Positions 9,047 through 17,967 of a DNA stretch of 64,000 nucleotides are shown one piece after another. Both the position numbers and the translations under genes were made by a program. The notes under the pieces were generated by a model, which was not told the DNA's origin, did no database searches, and saw only the letters and a program-made list of their open reading frames with translations. The stretch lies in the NCBI RefSeq assembly GCF_902859735.1, contig NZ_CADIJY010000007.1:140644-204643 (forward strand), written 5' to 3'. This stretch comes from Achromobacter aegrifaciens. Lineage in GTDB: Bacteria; Pseudomonadota; Gammaproteobacteria; Burkholderiales; Burkholderiaceae_B. Each line of letters opens with the position of its first letter. Within the stretch, counting starts at the first letter, position 1.

Positions 9047-9580
9047 TTACGCCTTTAAACCAGATAGGGTGCGATCCAGGTCGTCGGGCTGGATTTCACC
9101 CAATATCTTCCGGTTAATTCCGCCATCTGCATTGAAAACAATAGTAAAAGGCAGGCCACCGCTGGGGTTCCCCAGCTTACGCAATGTATCGATGGCGCCG
9201 GCCCCTATCACCCACAAGGGGTAGGAAACCTGTACTTTCTCGACAAATTTTTGCATATTCGCAGCCGAATCGACACCAATGCCGACAAATCGTACATGCG
9301 GGTACTTTTTCTGCAAAACGTCGAGTTCGGGCATTTCTCGGACGCACGGCGCGCACCAGGTTGCCCAGAAATTGACCACGATGGGCTGGCCTTTCCAGCC
9401 CGCCAGCGTATGGGACGCCCCGTTCAGGTCGGGCAGCGGCATCTGCATCAGGGCGGCGACGGGATCGCCGGCATCGGCTGCGGCCGAGGGCGTCGAGGTC
9501 TTGCGGCCCATCAGGGTGTAGCCGCCCGCAACCGTGGCGGCTATGGCCACGCCGGCGGAAAGAAGTAGGCGTCGATTCAT
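9047..9580 (-). CDS. TlpA-like periplasmic thioredoxin-fold protein
   Basis: A 177-residue protein with an N-terminal signal-anchor (about residues 5-24) and a redoxin domain. The active site is WATWCAPC (C76, C79), and GGLPFT supplies the cis-Pro loop. TlpA/ResA-type proteins reduce periplasmic disulfides, often for cytochrome c maturation; the target here is unknown. It is divergent from mpl. The start at 9580 gives a normal signal sequence, while longer in-frame extensions read into mpl. Confidence 0.92.
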   Translation of the reverse strand: MNRRLLLSAGVAIAATVAGGYTLMGRKTSTPSAAADAGDPVAALMQMPLPDLNGASHTLAGWKGQPIVVNFWATWCAPCVREMPELDVLQKKYPHVRFVGIGVDSAANMQKFVEKVQVSYPLWVIGAGAIDTLRKLGNPSGGLPFTIVFNADGGINRKILGEIQPDDLDRTLSGLKA

Positions 9581-9674
9581 GGCGCGATCATAACCGCTGC
9601 CGCAGGTTTGCGCCGCGCGGGCCGCGGCTGGCCGCCACTCTATATATATACAATGCAGGACAGGAGAGTTTTCA

Positions 9675-11045
9675 ATGCACCTGCATATTCTTGGCATCTG
9701 CGGTACGTTCATGGGCGGTCTGGCGCTGATCGCGCGCGCCGCCGGCCACAAGGTCACTGGTTGCGATGCGGGCGTGTACCCGCCCATGAGCACGCAACTG
9801 TCCGAACAAGGCATCGAGCTGATCGAAGGCTTCGGCGCCGAACAGCTGGCGCTCAAGCCCGATCTCTTCGTGATCGGCAACGTGGTCAGCCGCGGCAATC
9901 CTTTGATGGAGGCCATCCTGGATTCGGGCGCGCGCTACGTGTCCGGCCCGCAATGGCTGGGCGACAACATCCTGCCCGGCCAGCACGTGCTGGCGGTGGC
10001 GGGCACCCACGGCAAGACCACCACCAGCTCGATGCTGGCCTGGGTGCTGGAAGCCGCGGGGCTCGCGCCCAATTTCCTGATCGGCGGCGTAGCACAGGAC
10101 CTGCACGTGTCCGCGCGCTTCGATCCGTCGCGCCGCCCCTTCGTGATCGAGGCGGACGAGTACGACACCGCCTTCTTCGACAAGCGCTCGAAGTTCGTGC
10201 ACTACCGTCCGCGCACGGCCATCCTGAACAATCTTGAATACGATCACGCCGACATCTTCCCCGATCTGGCAGCGATCGAGACTCAGTTCCATCATCTGGT
10301 GCGCACCATCCCTGGATCGGGCCGCATCGTGCGCCCGGCCCACTGCGCCGCGCTGGACCGCGTGATTGCGCGCGGATGCTGGTCCGAAACCGTCACGTTC
10401 GGCGCCGATGGCGCCTGGCAGGCGACGGCTCCGGATGCCGAGGGCGCATTCAGCGTGCTGCGCGGCGGCGTGACTGCCGGCACCGTGCGCTGGAACCTGA
10501 CGGGCGAGCACAACCGCATGAACGCGCTGGCGGCTCTGGCCGCCGCCGAACACGTGGGCGTGCCGGCAGCCCAGGGCATCGAGGCCCTGAGTCGCTTCGC
10601 GGGGGTGAAGCGCCGCATGGAACTGCGCGGCACGGTCAACGGCATCAAGGTCTACGACGATTTCGCGCATCATCCCACCGCCATCGCCACCACCCTGGAA
10701 GGCCTGCGCCGCCAGGTCGGGCCGGCCCGTATCCTGGCCGTGCTGGAACCGCGCTCCAACACCATGAAACTGGGCACCATGGCCGCCCGCCTGCCCGAGG
10801 CCCTGACCGACGCCGATCTGGTGTTCTGCTTCGGCGCCCATTCCGGCAAGCACGCCCTGGGCTGGAATCCGGCCGAAGTGCTGGCGCCCCTGGGCGACCG
10901 CGCTTCCAGCTACGATGACATCGGCGCGCTGGTCGCCGCCGTGGCGGGCGCGGCGCGTCCGGGCGACCAGGTGCTGGTCATGAGCAACGGCGGCTTCGGC
11001 GGCGTGCACGGCAAGCTGCTGGACGCCTTGCAGGCGCGCGGCTGA
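9675..11045 (+). CDS. mpl: UDP-N-acetylmuramate:tripeptide ligase (peptidoglycan recycling)
   Basis: A 456-residue Mur-ligase. The N-terminus MHLHILGICGTFMGG is typical of Mpl, which reattaches the recycled L-Ala-D-Glu-mesoDAP tripeptide to UDP-MurNAc. The ATP loop GTHGKTTTSSM starts near residue 110, and EADEYDTAFFDKRSKF is the Mpl form of the metal/ATP region. An AGGAGAG ribosome-binding site lies just upstream, and an alternating TA tract at 9643-9652 lies in the presumed promoter region. Confidence 0.97.
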   Translation: MHLHILGICGTFMGGLALIARAAGHKVTGCDAGVYPPMSTQLSEQGIELIEGFGAEQLALKPDLFVIGNVVSRGNPLMEAILDSGARYVSGPQWLGDNILPGQHVLAVAGTHGKTTTSSMLAWVLEAAGLAPNFLIGGVAQDLHVSARFDPSRRPFVIEADEYDTAFFDKRSKFVHYRPRTAILNNLEYDHADIFPDLAAIETQFHHLVRTIPGSGRIVRPAHCAALDRVIARGCWSETVTFGADGAWQATAPDAEGAFSVLRGGVTAGTVRWNLTGEHNRMNALAALAAAEHVGVPAAQGIEALSRFAGVKRRMELRGTVNGIKVYDDFAHHPTAIATTLEGLRRQVGPARILAVLEPRSNTMKLGTMAARLPEALTDADLVFCFGAHSGKHALGWNPAEVLAPLGDRASSYDDIGALVAAVAGAARPGDQVLVMSNGGFGGVHGKLLDALQARG

Positions 11046-11074
11046 TTCCGGCAAAGACACCGCAAAGGCGAGCC

Positions 11075-11677
11075 ATGATTCTTTATCTGCACGGTTTCCG
11101 TTCCTCGCCGACCTCCTTCAAGGCCCGGATGATGGCCGACGCCATGGCCGAACGCGGCCTGTCGGCGGCCTGGGCCTGCCCGCAACTGCCCGCCAGCCCG
11201 CGCGAAGCCGTCGCGCAGGCGTTGGACATCGCCCGGCGCCAGCTGGCAGGCGCGGACTCGCCCCGTGCGCTGACCATCATCGGCTCGTCGCTGGGCGGCT
11301 TCTATGCCACCTGGCTGGCCGAACAGCTGGGCTGCAAGGCGGTGCTGCTGAATCCGGCGGTCGAGGCCGCCCGCGACCTCGCCACCCAGATCGGCGAGCA
11401 CCGCATGTATCATTCCGACGCGCCGTTCGTCTTCCTGCCCGAATACGTGGACGAACTGGCCGCCATCCATGTCCCCCGCATCTCCCAGCCCGACCGCTAC
11501 CTCCTGGTGGCGGCCACCGGCGACGAGGTGCTGGATTGGCGCGAGATGCGCGACCGCTACGCGGGCTGCCGCCAGCGCATCGTGCAAGGCAGCGACCACG
11601 GTTTGTCCGATTTTGCGGACTGGATGCCCGAAGTGCTTGAATTCGCCCTTGGCGACAAGCAGGTTCGCCCCCAATAA
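11075..11677 (+). CDS. yqiA: YqiA-family esterase
   Basis: A 200-residue alpha/beta hydrolase of the YqiA/YcfP family. The start MILYLHGFRSS supplies the oxyanion-hole region, and the nucleophile elbow is G70-S-S72-L-G74. The catalytic His is in GSDHGLSDF near the C-terminus. It follows mpl by 29 nt and precedes the RNB ribonuclease. The natural ester substrate is unknown. Confidence 0.9.
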   Translation: MILYLHGFRSSPTSFKARMMADAMAERGLSAAWACPQLPASPREAVAQALDIARRQLAGADSPRALTIIGSSLGGFYATWLAEQLGCKAVLLNPAVEAARDLATQIGEHRMYHSDAPFVFLPEYVDELAAIHVPRISQPDRYLLVAATGDEVLDWREMRDRYAGCRQRIVQGSDHGLSDFADWMPEVLEFALGDKQVRPQ

Positions 11678-11749
11678 TCAGTATCAGACTTCTACACTCT
11701 ATAAGCAGCGCAAGGCGGCGCGTGCGCGCCGCCCAGGACGATCCCCACC

Positions 11750-13654
11750 ATGTATGTGTTTTACGAAGACGACGGCAGCTTCAAGGCCGGCAATATCCTG
11801 TCCGAGACCGACGCCAGCCTGCAGGTGGAATCGGAATCCGGCAAGCGCAGCAAGATCAAGCGCGCCAACACCTTGTTCAACTTCGCCGCGCCCGAACCGG
11901 CCGCGCTGATGAGCCAGGCGGCCGCGACCGCCGAAACGCTGGACCTGCAATTCCTGTGGGAATGCGCGCCGCAGGATGAATTCGACTCCCCCGCGCTGGC
12001 CGCCGACTACTTCGGCCACGCGCCCACGCCGGTGGAACAGGCCGCGCTGCTGATGCGCCTGCACGGCGCGCCGGCGTACTTCCACCGTCGCGGCAAGGGC
12101 CGCTACCGCCCCGCCCCGCCGGACATTCTGGCCGCCGCCCTGGCCGCGCTGGAGAAAAAGCAGCGCCAGGCCGAGCAGCAGCAGGAATGGGTGGATGAAA
12201 TGGCTGCCGGACGCCTGCCCGAGCCCATCGCCCAGGCCGCGGAGTCGCTGCTGATCCGCCCGGACAAGAATTCGCAGCAATGGAAGGCGCTGGACGCCGC
12301 CTGCGCCAAGCTGGGCAAGAGCCCCGACCGCCTGCTGCTGGAACTGGGCGCCTGGCCGCATGCGCTGGCGCTGCACAAGCGCCGCTTCCTGGCGGTGAAT
12401 TTCCCGCGCGGACTGGCGTTCCCGGACCTGGAACTGCCTGCCATCGACCGCGAGCTGCCGTTGTCCGACGCCGAAATCTATTCGGTGGACGACGTCACGA
12501 CCACGGAAATCGACGATGCGCTGTCCGTCTCCACCTTGCCCGACGGCCGCCTGCGCGTCGGCGTGCACGTGGCGGCCCCGGGCATTACCGTGACCCGCGA
12601 CAGCGATTTCGACAAGCTGGCGCGCGCGCGCCTGTCCACCGTCTACATGCCGGGCGACAAGATCCCCATGCAGCCGGACAGCATCATCCAGGCGTTTTCG
12701 CTGGACGCCGGCCGCGAAGTGCCGGCGCTGTCCCTGTACGTGGTGGCCGATCCGGAAACCGGCGAAATCATCGAATCGGAAACCCGCCTGGAACGTATCG
12801 TGGTGCGCGAGAATCTGCGCCACAACATGCTGGACGCCCAGGTCACGGAAGCCAGCCTGTCCGATCCGTCGGCCGACCTGCCCTACGGCCACTGGCTGCG
12901 TCCGCTCTGGAAGCTGGCCCAGGCCCTGTCGGCGCAGCGCGAGAACGTGCGCGGCAAGCCTGAGAACAATTCGCGGGTGGAGTACAGCTTCTACCTGGAC
13001 GGCAACCCCGACGATCCCGACACGCCGGTACGCCTGGTGCCGCGCCAGCGCAACGCGCCGCTGGACCGCATGGTGGCGGAATACATGATCCTGGCGAACA
13101 ACCTCTGGGGCGGCCTGCTGCACCAGCATGGCGTGCCGGGCATCTACCGCTCGCAACAGGCGGGCCGCGTGCGCATGAGCACCCAGGCCCTGCCGCACGA
13201 GGCCATCGGCGTGCCGCAGTACGCCTGGAGCACTTCACCGCTGCGCCGCTATGTGGACCTGGTGAACCAGTGGCAGTTGATCGCTGCGGTCGAGCACGGC
13301 GTGTCCGCCCGCCTGGTCGCCCCTTTCAAGCCGCGCGACGCGGACCTGTTCGCCATCATCGGCGCCTTCGATGCGCAATACGCAGCCTGGGCGGAGTTCC
13401 AGAGCGCGATGGAACGCTACTGGTGCCTGCGCTGGCTGAAGCAGCACAACGTGACCCGCACGGTGGCGCACGTGCTGCGCGAGGATCTGGTGCGGTTCGC
13501 TAATGCGCCGCTGGTGACTCGGGTGGGGGGGATGCCTGAGTTGGAGCGGGGGACTGCGGTGGAGATTGATATTCTGGGGATGGATGAGTTGTCTCTGGAG
13601 CTGGATTGCCGGTATATCGGGGAGATCAGTCCTGCTGTGGGTGGGCAGGAGTAG
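11750..13654 (+). CDS. RNB-domain ribonuclease (RNase II/R superfamily)
   Basis: A 634-residue protein with the RNB catalytic signature VDDVTTTEIDDALSV at about residues 245-259, whose Asp residues bind catalytic Mg. It also has the FRRYVDL-type element (SPLRRYVDLVNQWQ) and a short beta-rich C-terminal domain. N-terminal cold-shock domains are not evident, so it is a diverged relative rather than classical Rnr or Rnb. The last 47 sense codons (13511-13651) are unlike the rest of the gene: 44 end in G or T and only 3 in C. This shift leads directly into the repeat locus that starts at 13697. Confidence 0.9.
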   Translation: MYVFYEDDGSFKAGNILSETDASLQVESESGKRSKIKRANTLFNFAAPEPAALMSQAAATAETLDLQFLWECAPQDEFDSPALAADYFGHAPTPVEQAALLMRLHGAPAYFHRRGKGRYRPAPPDILAAALAALEKKQRQAEQQQEWVDEMAAGRLPEPIAQAAESLLIRPDKNSQQWKALDAACAKLGKSPDRLLLELGAWPHALALHKRRFLAVNFPRGLAFPDLELPAIDRELPLSDAEIYSVDDVTTTEIDDALSVSTLPDGRLRVGVHVAAPGITVTRDSDFDKLARARLSTVYMPGDKIPMQPDSIIQAFSLDAGREVPALSLYVVADPETGEIIESETRLERIVVRENLRHNMLDAQVTEASLSDPSADLPYGHWLRPLWKLAQALSAQRENVRGKPENNSRVEYSFYLDGNPDDPDTPVRLVPRQRNAPLDRMVAEYMILANNLWGGLLHQHGVPGIYRSQQAGRVRMSTQALPHEAIGVPQYAWSTSPLRRYVDLVNQWQLIAAVEHGVSARLVAPFKPRDADLFAIIGAFDAQYAAWAEFQSAMERYWCLRWLKQHNVTRTVAHVLREDLVRFANAPLVTRVGGMPELERGTAVEIDILGMDELSLELDCRYIGEISPAVGGQE

Positions 13655-13707
13655 GTTTCTTTTGCTCCGGCGTCTTTGGGCGATGCGCTGCGATTTCTTC
13701 GTAGGCC

Positions 13708-13871
13708 GCCCGTCGGCGCGGGCGCCTGAGGGGTGGGCGCCCACGATTGCGGTCCGGAGCCTTCGCTCCGGACTGCCCCTTCGTCATCTTCGTCCAGGCC
13801 TTCGGCCTTCCCTTCAGATTCCCTCGGGCGCATCGAGGTTGCCCGCCCCTCAGGCGCCCGCGCCGACGGGC
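13708..13871 (-). repeat. X module, copy 1L (minus orientation)
   Basis: Inverted arms 13708-13738 and 13841-13871 (31 bp, one mismatch) flank a core that is the reverse complement of the core at 14444-14539: the GGCCGAAGGCC hairpin, the duplicated GACGAAG motif and the GTCCGGAGC/GCTCCGGAC hairpin are all there. The arm sequence differs greatly from the other copies yet is still self-complementary. Confidence 0.9.
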
Positions 13872-14057
13872 TACGTGCGTCTTGGACTGATGCGCTGCTA
13901 GAGCCGTGGTCAGGGACGATGCTTGTGCTGCCCGCCATTCTCGGCCGCGCGGGCGGCCGTGAATGACATACGTGATTTTCTGAATTTCGATTGTGTTCGC
14001 TTGCGCGTATGCGACGAATGGTTTGCTATTGGTCTCCAGCTCTTGGGGGATGGCGGT

Positions 14058-14118
14058 GATGGGTGGCGCGCGACGGACAGCCGCTTGCGCATGCAGATCC
14101 GGACGCGCGCCACCCATC
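14058..14118. repeat. Central inverted repeat of locus 1
   Basis: Perfect 15-bp arms GATGGGTGGCGCGCG (14058-14072) and CGCGCGCCACCCATC (14104-14118) separated by 31 nt. It marks the midpoint between the two units. The same structure with one mismatch is at 27043-27103. Confidence 0.85.
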
Positions 14119-14260
14119 CGGCATTCGCGTTGAAGTAACGATTACTGGCCGACCGCGTGCTTGGCCATCTCCCCAACACAACACCATACCCAGACCTGAT
14201 TCTCGCTTGCCATATGCGTCACAAAGAGAACGCCTCCACCACCAGCGCGCAGCGCCATCG

Positions 14261-14340
14261 CGCGACGCAAGACGCCGTGTAAGCCCCAAAAGGCCGCCCG
14301 CGCGGCCGGCCTGGGGCGGGCCCCGCAAGACACGCCCCAA
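14261..14340 (+). repeat. Y hairpin block, copy 1
   Basis: Nested stems GCCCC/GGGGC (14283-14287 with 14313-14317) and GGCCG/CGGCC (14292-14296 with 14303-14307), flanked by conserved CGACGCAAGAC before and CCCCGCAAGACACGCC after. Almost identical blocks lie at 27198-27276 and 40771-40845. Confidence 0.88.
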
Positions 14341-14409
14341 CCCACTAGCCGTGGCGAGAACGCCAAGCACACCGACCGCCCCAGCGCCCGTGAAGATTCA
14401 TACATCGGA

Positions 14410-14573
14410 GCCTGTCGCGTCGGCGGCCTGCGGGGCGCGGGGCGTCGATAAGCCCGAGGGAATCTGAAGGGAAGGCCGAAGGCCTGGACGAAGATGACGA
14501 AGGGGTAGTCCGGAGCGAACGCTCCGGACCGCAATCGTTGCCCCGCGCCCCGCAGGCCGCCGACGCGACAGGC
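14410..14573 (+). repeat. X module, copy 1R (plus orientation)
   Basis: Perfect 34-bp inverted arms (14410-14443 and 14540-14573) enclose a 96-nt core. The core holds a GGCC-GAA-GGCC hairpin, a GACGAAG-AT-GACGAAG direct repeat and a 10-bp GTCCGGAGCG/CGCTCCGGAC hairpin, joined by conserved unpaired stretches such as GATAAGCCCGAGGGAATCTG. A conserved TTAAGAACC follows the right arm. Confidence 0.92.
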
Positions 14574-14670
14574 GTCTTAAGAACCAAGCCCGCGCCCGCA
14601 TCAAGACCCACAGAACCCTCACACCCCTATAAACTCCCCCCGAAAGCCACAAAAGACACGGAGACAACAC

Positions 14671-15342
14671 ATGCGCATTTTGCTGGTCGAGGACAATCTC
14701 GATCTCGGCGATGCCGTGGAAAGCAAGCTGCGTTTCGCCGGCCATAGCGTGCAATGGGTACGCGACGGCGTGGCGGCGTTGCGTTGGGGCCTGGACGAGA
14801 CCTGGGACGCCCTGGTGCTGGACATCAACCTGCCCGGCAAGGACGGCTTCACCGTCATCCGGGAACTGCGCGCCGCCGGTCTGGAAGCCCCTGTGCTGGT
14901 CATGACCGCGCGCGCCGAAATCGAAGACAAGATCGACATGCTGGACCTGGGCGCCGACGACTATCTGGTCAAGCCCTTCGACCTGCGCGAACTCGAAGCC
15001 CGGCTGCGCGCGCTGATGCGCCGCCCCGCCGGCCAGACCAGCAGCGTCACCGTCTATGGCAATCTCAGCCTGGACCTTGCCAACCGCAATGTCAGCGTGG
15101 CCGGCGCGCCGCTGGAGCTGGGCCGGCGCGAATTCCGTCTGCTGGAGATACTGCTCGGCAAGCTGGGCCAGACCGTCGCCAAGGAACGGCTGATGAACCA
15201 GCTCTTCGACCTGGACGACGGCACGCTCAATGCGCTGGAGCTGCTGATATCGCGGCTGCGCAAGAAGCTGACGGGCGCCTCGATCGATATCGTCACCGTG
15301 CGCGGCGTCGGCTATCAGGCCCGCAGCCATGAAGAACCCTGA
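14671..15342 (+). CDS. OmpR-family response regulator
   Basis: A 223-residue two-component regulator. The receiver domain has the acidic pocket (E7-D8), a phospho-acceptor Asp in LVLDINLPGKDG near residue 51, and the K of DDYLVKPF near residue 101. The C-terminal winged helix ends in LRKKL...VRGVGYQA. The closest familiar groups are TctD/QseB-like regulators. Its 3' end overlaps the start of the sensor kinase gene by 14 nt. A TATAAA at 14628-14633 could be a -10 element, without a clear -35. Confidence 0.95.
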   Translation: MRILLVEDNLDLGDAVESKLRFAGHSVQWVRDGVAALRWGLDETWDALVLDINLPGKDGFTVIRELRAAGLEAPVLVMTARAEIEDKIDMLDLGADDYLVKPFDLRELEARLRALMRRPAGQTSSVTVYGNLSLDLANRNVSVAGAPLELGRREFRLLEILLGKLGQTVAKERLMNQLFDLDDGTLNALELLISRLRKKLTGASIDIVTVRGVGYQARSHEEP

Positions 15343-17815
15343 AAACTTTTCCATCCGCCGCCGTGTCTTCGCGCTGGGCGTGCTGCTGCTGGCCTGCGCG
15401 CTGATCGGGCTGGTGTTCTTCCTGCGCGGCTACGCGCAGCGCGCGGCGGAACAGGCGTTTGACCGGCTGCTGGCGGCGTCGGCGCTGACCATCGCCGGCT
15501 CGGTGCAGATCGAAGACAACAACGTCACCGTCGAACCGCCGGTGTCCTCATTGGCCATGCTGTCCGGCGGCGAGCGCGTGTTCTACGAGGCCCGCACCTC
15601 GAACGGCCGCCTCATCACGGGCTACGACGACCTGGCGCCCGGCATGCCGCTGGCGCAGTCGGCCACGCCGGTGTTCGCCTATCTGCGCTATCACGACGAA
15701 CCCGTGCGCGTCGCCACCGTAGGCCGGCTGGTGTCCGCCAGCCAGCATGCGGGTTGGGTGACGGTGCGAGTGGCCGAGACGCTAGGCTCGCGCGAGGCGT
15801 TGGCCGACGAGATCCTGGGGCGCACCGCACTGCCGCTGGTAGTGGTGTCCCTCGTGGCGCTGGGCCTGCTGTGGTTCGGGGTGCAACGGGCCTTCGCGCC
15901 GCTGGCCGTGGTGGAGCGCGAATTGCGCAGCCGCGCGCCCGACGACCTGGCGCCGCTGGTGACGCCCGTGCCGCAAGAAGTGCGACGGCTGGTCGAAGCG
16001 CTGAACGCCTTCATGCAGCGCCTGTCCGGCGTCATGGGCACGCTCAACACCCTGGTGGCGGATGCCGCCCACCAGGTCCGTACGCCGCTGGCCTCGCTGC
16101 GCGCCCAAGCCGAAGTCGCCCTGGAAGAAACCGATCAGCAAAGGCTGCACGCGCGCCTCGAACGCATCCATCTGAACGCCACCCATGCCAGCCAGTTGAT
16201 CAATCAGCTGCTGATGGATGCCACCATCACGCACCGCCTGGGCAAGGGATCGCGCACGCTGGTGGGCGTAGCCGAGACCGTCAACGAAACGCGCCGCCGC
16301 ATCGGCCCGCTGGAAGCGCAGCGCCTGCGCATCGAAATCGCGCCCGAGGTCCGCCGCGCCCGCATCGCCGGCGACCGGGTCGCCTTGCGCGAAATGCTGC
16401 GCAACCTGGTGGACAACGCCCTGCGCTATGCGCCCGACGGCCCCGTGGACATCCAGGCCACGCCCGTGGCGGGTTTTCGCGTGGCGCTCACCGTGTCGGA
16501 CCGCGGGCCGGGCGTGGCCGACGACGAAAAGGACGCCGTGCAGCAGCGCTTCACCCGCGGCCGCGCCGGCGAAACGCAGCCCGGGTCGGGATTGGGGCTT
16601 TCCATCGTGCGCTCGGTGGCGGCCGCCCACGGCGGTTCGCTCTGGCTGCAGGACCGTCCGGGCGGCGGCCTGACGGCGCGCGTGATCCTGCCGCTGGCGC
16701 GTTCCGCGCCGGGGCGCGCAGCAGCCGCCTGCCTGGGCGCGCTGTGCATGGCGGGCCTGCTGCTGGGCTCGGCCCCCGCCGAGGTACGTGCCGCCGACAT
16801 CGCGGAAGTCGTCACCCGCTACCCCGCGCCGCAGCCCACTTCCCGGGTCCTGACCATCGCCGGACCCACGGACACGCCGGTGGTCGCGCCGCTGATCCAG
16901 GGCTTCCAGTCGCAACGGCCGGACGTCACCGTGGTGTACCGCGAGATGGGCAGCCGCGAGCTCTACGAAGCGGCCGTCGCCGGACAGTTGAAGGACGTGG
17001 ACGTGCTGATGAGTTCGGCCTCCGACCTGCAGATCCGGCTGGCCAACGACGGCTATGCGCTGAGCTATTCCTCGCCCTACGCCGCCAAGCTGCCCTCCTG
17101 GGCCATCTGGCGCCACGAGGTCTATGGCTTCACCTTCGAGCCGGCCGTCATCGTCTACAACCCCAAGCGCTATACCGAAGCCACCGTGCCGCGCTCGCGC
17201 CAGGACCTGTTGCGCCTGCTGGAACGCGACGCCGCGAAGCTGCGCGGCCGCATCGGCACCTATGACATCGCAGCCAGCAGCGTGGGCTATCTGCTGGCCG
17301 AGCAGGACGAGCTGGTGTCGTCGAACTTCTGGGGACTGGCCAACGCCATGGGCCAGGCCGGCGTGCGCCTGTCGGCCACCAGCGCCGAGATCCTGGACGC
17401 CATCGAGAACGACCAGATCGACATCGGCTACAACATCCTCGGCTCCTACGCGCTGTCGCGGCAGGCCGCGGGCGCGCCCATCGGCGTGGTCTTTCCGCAG
17501 GATTACGTGCTGGTGCTGGCGCGCTCGGTGCTGATCGCGCGCACCGCACCCAGCCCTGAGCTGGGCCGGGCGCTGGTGGACTGGCTGCTGTCGCCGGCCG
17601 GACAACAGGTGGCGTCCAGCCATGCGGCGCTGGGCTCCATCATGGAAGACACGCCTGGCCGCTGGACCTCCGAAGCGGTGCTGGCGCGTTCCCAGGGCAT
17701 CGTGCAGCCGGTGGTGCTGAGCCCGGCCCTGCTGGTCGGCCTGGACCAGCGCCGCCATTCGCGCTTCGTGCAGAACTGGATCCGGCTGGTGACGGACACA
17801 CCCGCGCGGCCGTAA
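15329..17815 (+). CDS. Sensor histidine kinase with C-terminal periplasmic solute-binding domain
   Basis: One uninterrupted 828-residue frame. Residues about 12-32 and 170-190 are membrane helices flanking a TctE-type sensor domain. The kinase core follows: H248 in DAAHQVRTPLASL, N-box RNLVDNALRYAP, G1 DRGPGVADDE, G2 GSGLGLSIV. A third hydrophobic segment (about 464-482), which looks like a signal sequence ending APAEVRA, leads into about 340 residues homologous to the binding protein encoded next door (shared LPxWAxW, FEPAV/YEPAV, GYNILGSYA). The kinase part is cytoplasmic, so the last domain should be periplasmic, either tethered or released if the segment is cleaved. Kinases normally sense through the N-terminal domain, so this layout is unusual. 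Confidence 0.9.
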   Translation: MKNPENFSIRRRVFALGVLLLACALIGLVFFLRGYAQRAAEQAFDRLLAASALTIAGSVQIEDNNVTVEPPVSSLAMLSGGERVFYEARTSNGRLITGYDDLAPGMPLAQSATPVFAYLRYHDEPVRVATVGRLVSASQHAGWVTVRVAETLGSREALADEILGRTALPLVVVSLVALGLLWFGVQRAFAPLAVVERELRSRAPDDLAPLVTPVPQEVRRLVEALNAFMQRLSGVMGTLNTLVADAAHQVRTPLASLRAQAEVALEETDQQRLHARLERIHLNATHASQLINQLLMDATITHRLGKGSRTLVGVAETVNETRRRIGPLEAQRLRIEIAPEVRRARIAGDRVALREMLRNLVDNALRYAPDGPVDIQATPVAGFRVALTVSDRGPGVADDEKDAVQQRFTRGRAGETQPGSGLGLSIVRSVAAAHGGSLWLQDRPGGGLTARVILPLARSAPGRAAAACLGALCMAGLLLGSAPAEVRAADIAEVVTRYPAPQPTSRVLTIAGPTDTPVVAPLIQGFQSQRPDVTVVYREMGSRELYEAAVAGQLKDVDVLMSSASDLQIRLANDGYALSYSSPYAAKLPSWAIWRHEVYGFTFEPAVIVYNPKRYTEATVPRSRQDLLRLLERDAAKLRGRIGTYDIAASSVGYLLAEQDELVSSNFWGLANAMGQAGVRLSATSAEILDAIENDQIDIGYNILGSYALSRQAAGAPIGVVFPQDYVLVLARSVLIARTAPSPELGRALVDWLLSPAGQQVASSHAALGSIMEDTPGRWTSEAVLARSQGIVQPVVLSPALLVGLDQRRHSRFVQNWIRLVTDTPARP

Positions 17816-17967
17816 GGATCGAACGCGCGCGCGCCCACGCCGCCCAGGGATTTCCCCTAGACGCATCCTGCCGCCATGACAGGACGACGACAGACGCCGG
17901 CTCCTAAGATGCCCGCAAGCTGGACACGGATCCCGCTCCAACCACAAGACTCATCGGAGACACACCC

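Larger units (their letters stand above)
13697..14590. repeat. Repeat locus 1: two inverted units forming a large imperfect palindrome
   Basis: The roughly 1 kb between the RNB gene and the response regulator holds no convincing gene. From outside inward it has an inverted X module (13708-13871), a GGCCG/CGGCC hairpin (13943-13958), a central palindrome (14058-14118), a Y hairpin block (14261-14340) that echoes the earlier hairpin in reverse complement, and a plus-orientation X module (14410-14573). Most of the locus recurs at 26798-27520, and its Y-X half recurs at 40771-41095. Short frames across it give Arg/Pro-rich translations and are judged non-coding. Confidence 0.9.

Noticed and set aside
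14062-14611. Several 100-170 codon reading frames on both strands inside repeat locus 1, with lookalikes at loci 2 and 3
   Set aside because: They run through the hairpin arms, shift frame between copies, lack ribosome-binding sites, and their Arg/Pro/Ser-rich translations reflect only the GC-rich repeat. Substitutions between copies keep base pairing, not codons.
15329-17815. The kinase/binding-protein fusion as a frameshift or assembly artefact
   Set aside because: The frame is continuous with full motifs on both sides, no stop or frame change at the junction, and a hydrophobic segment exactly where topology needs one. An artefact cannot be fully excluded without reads.
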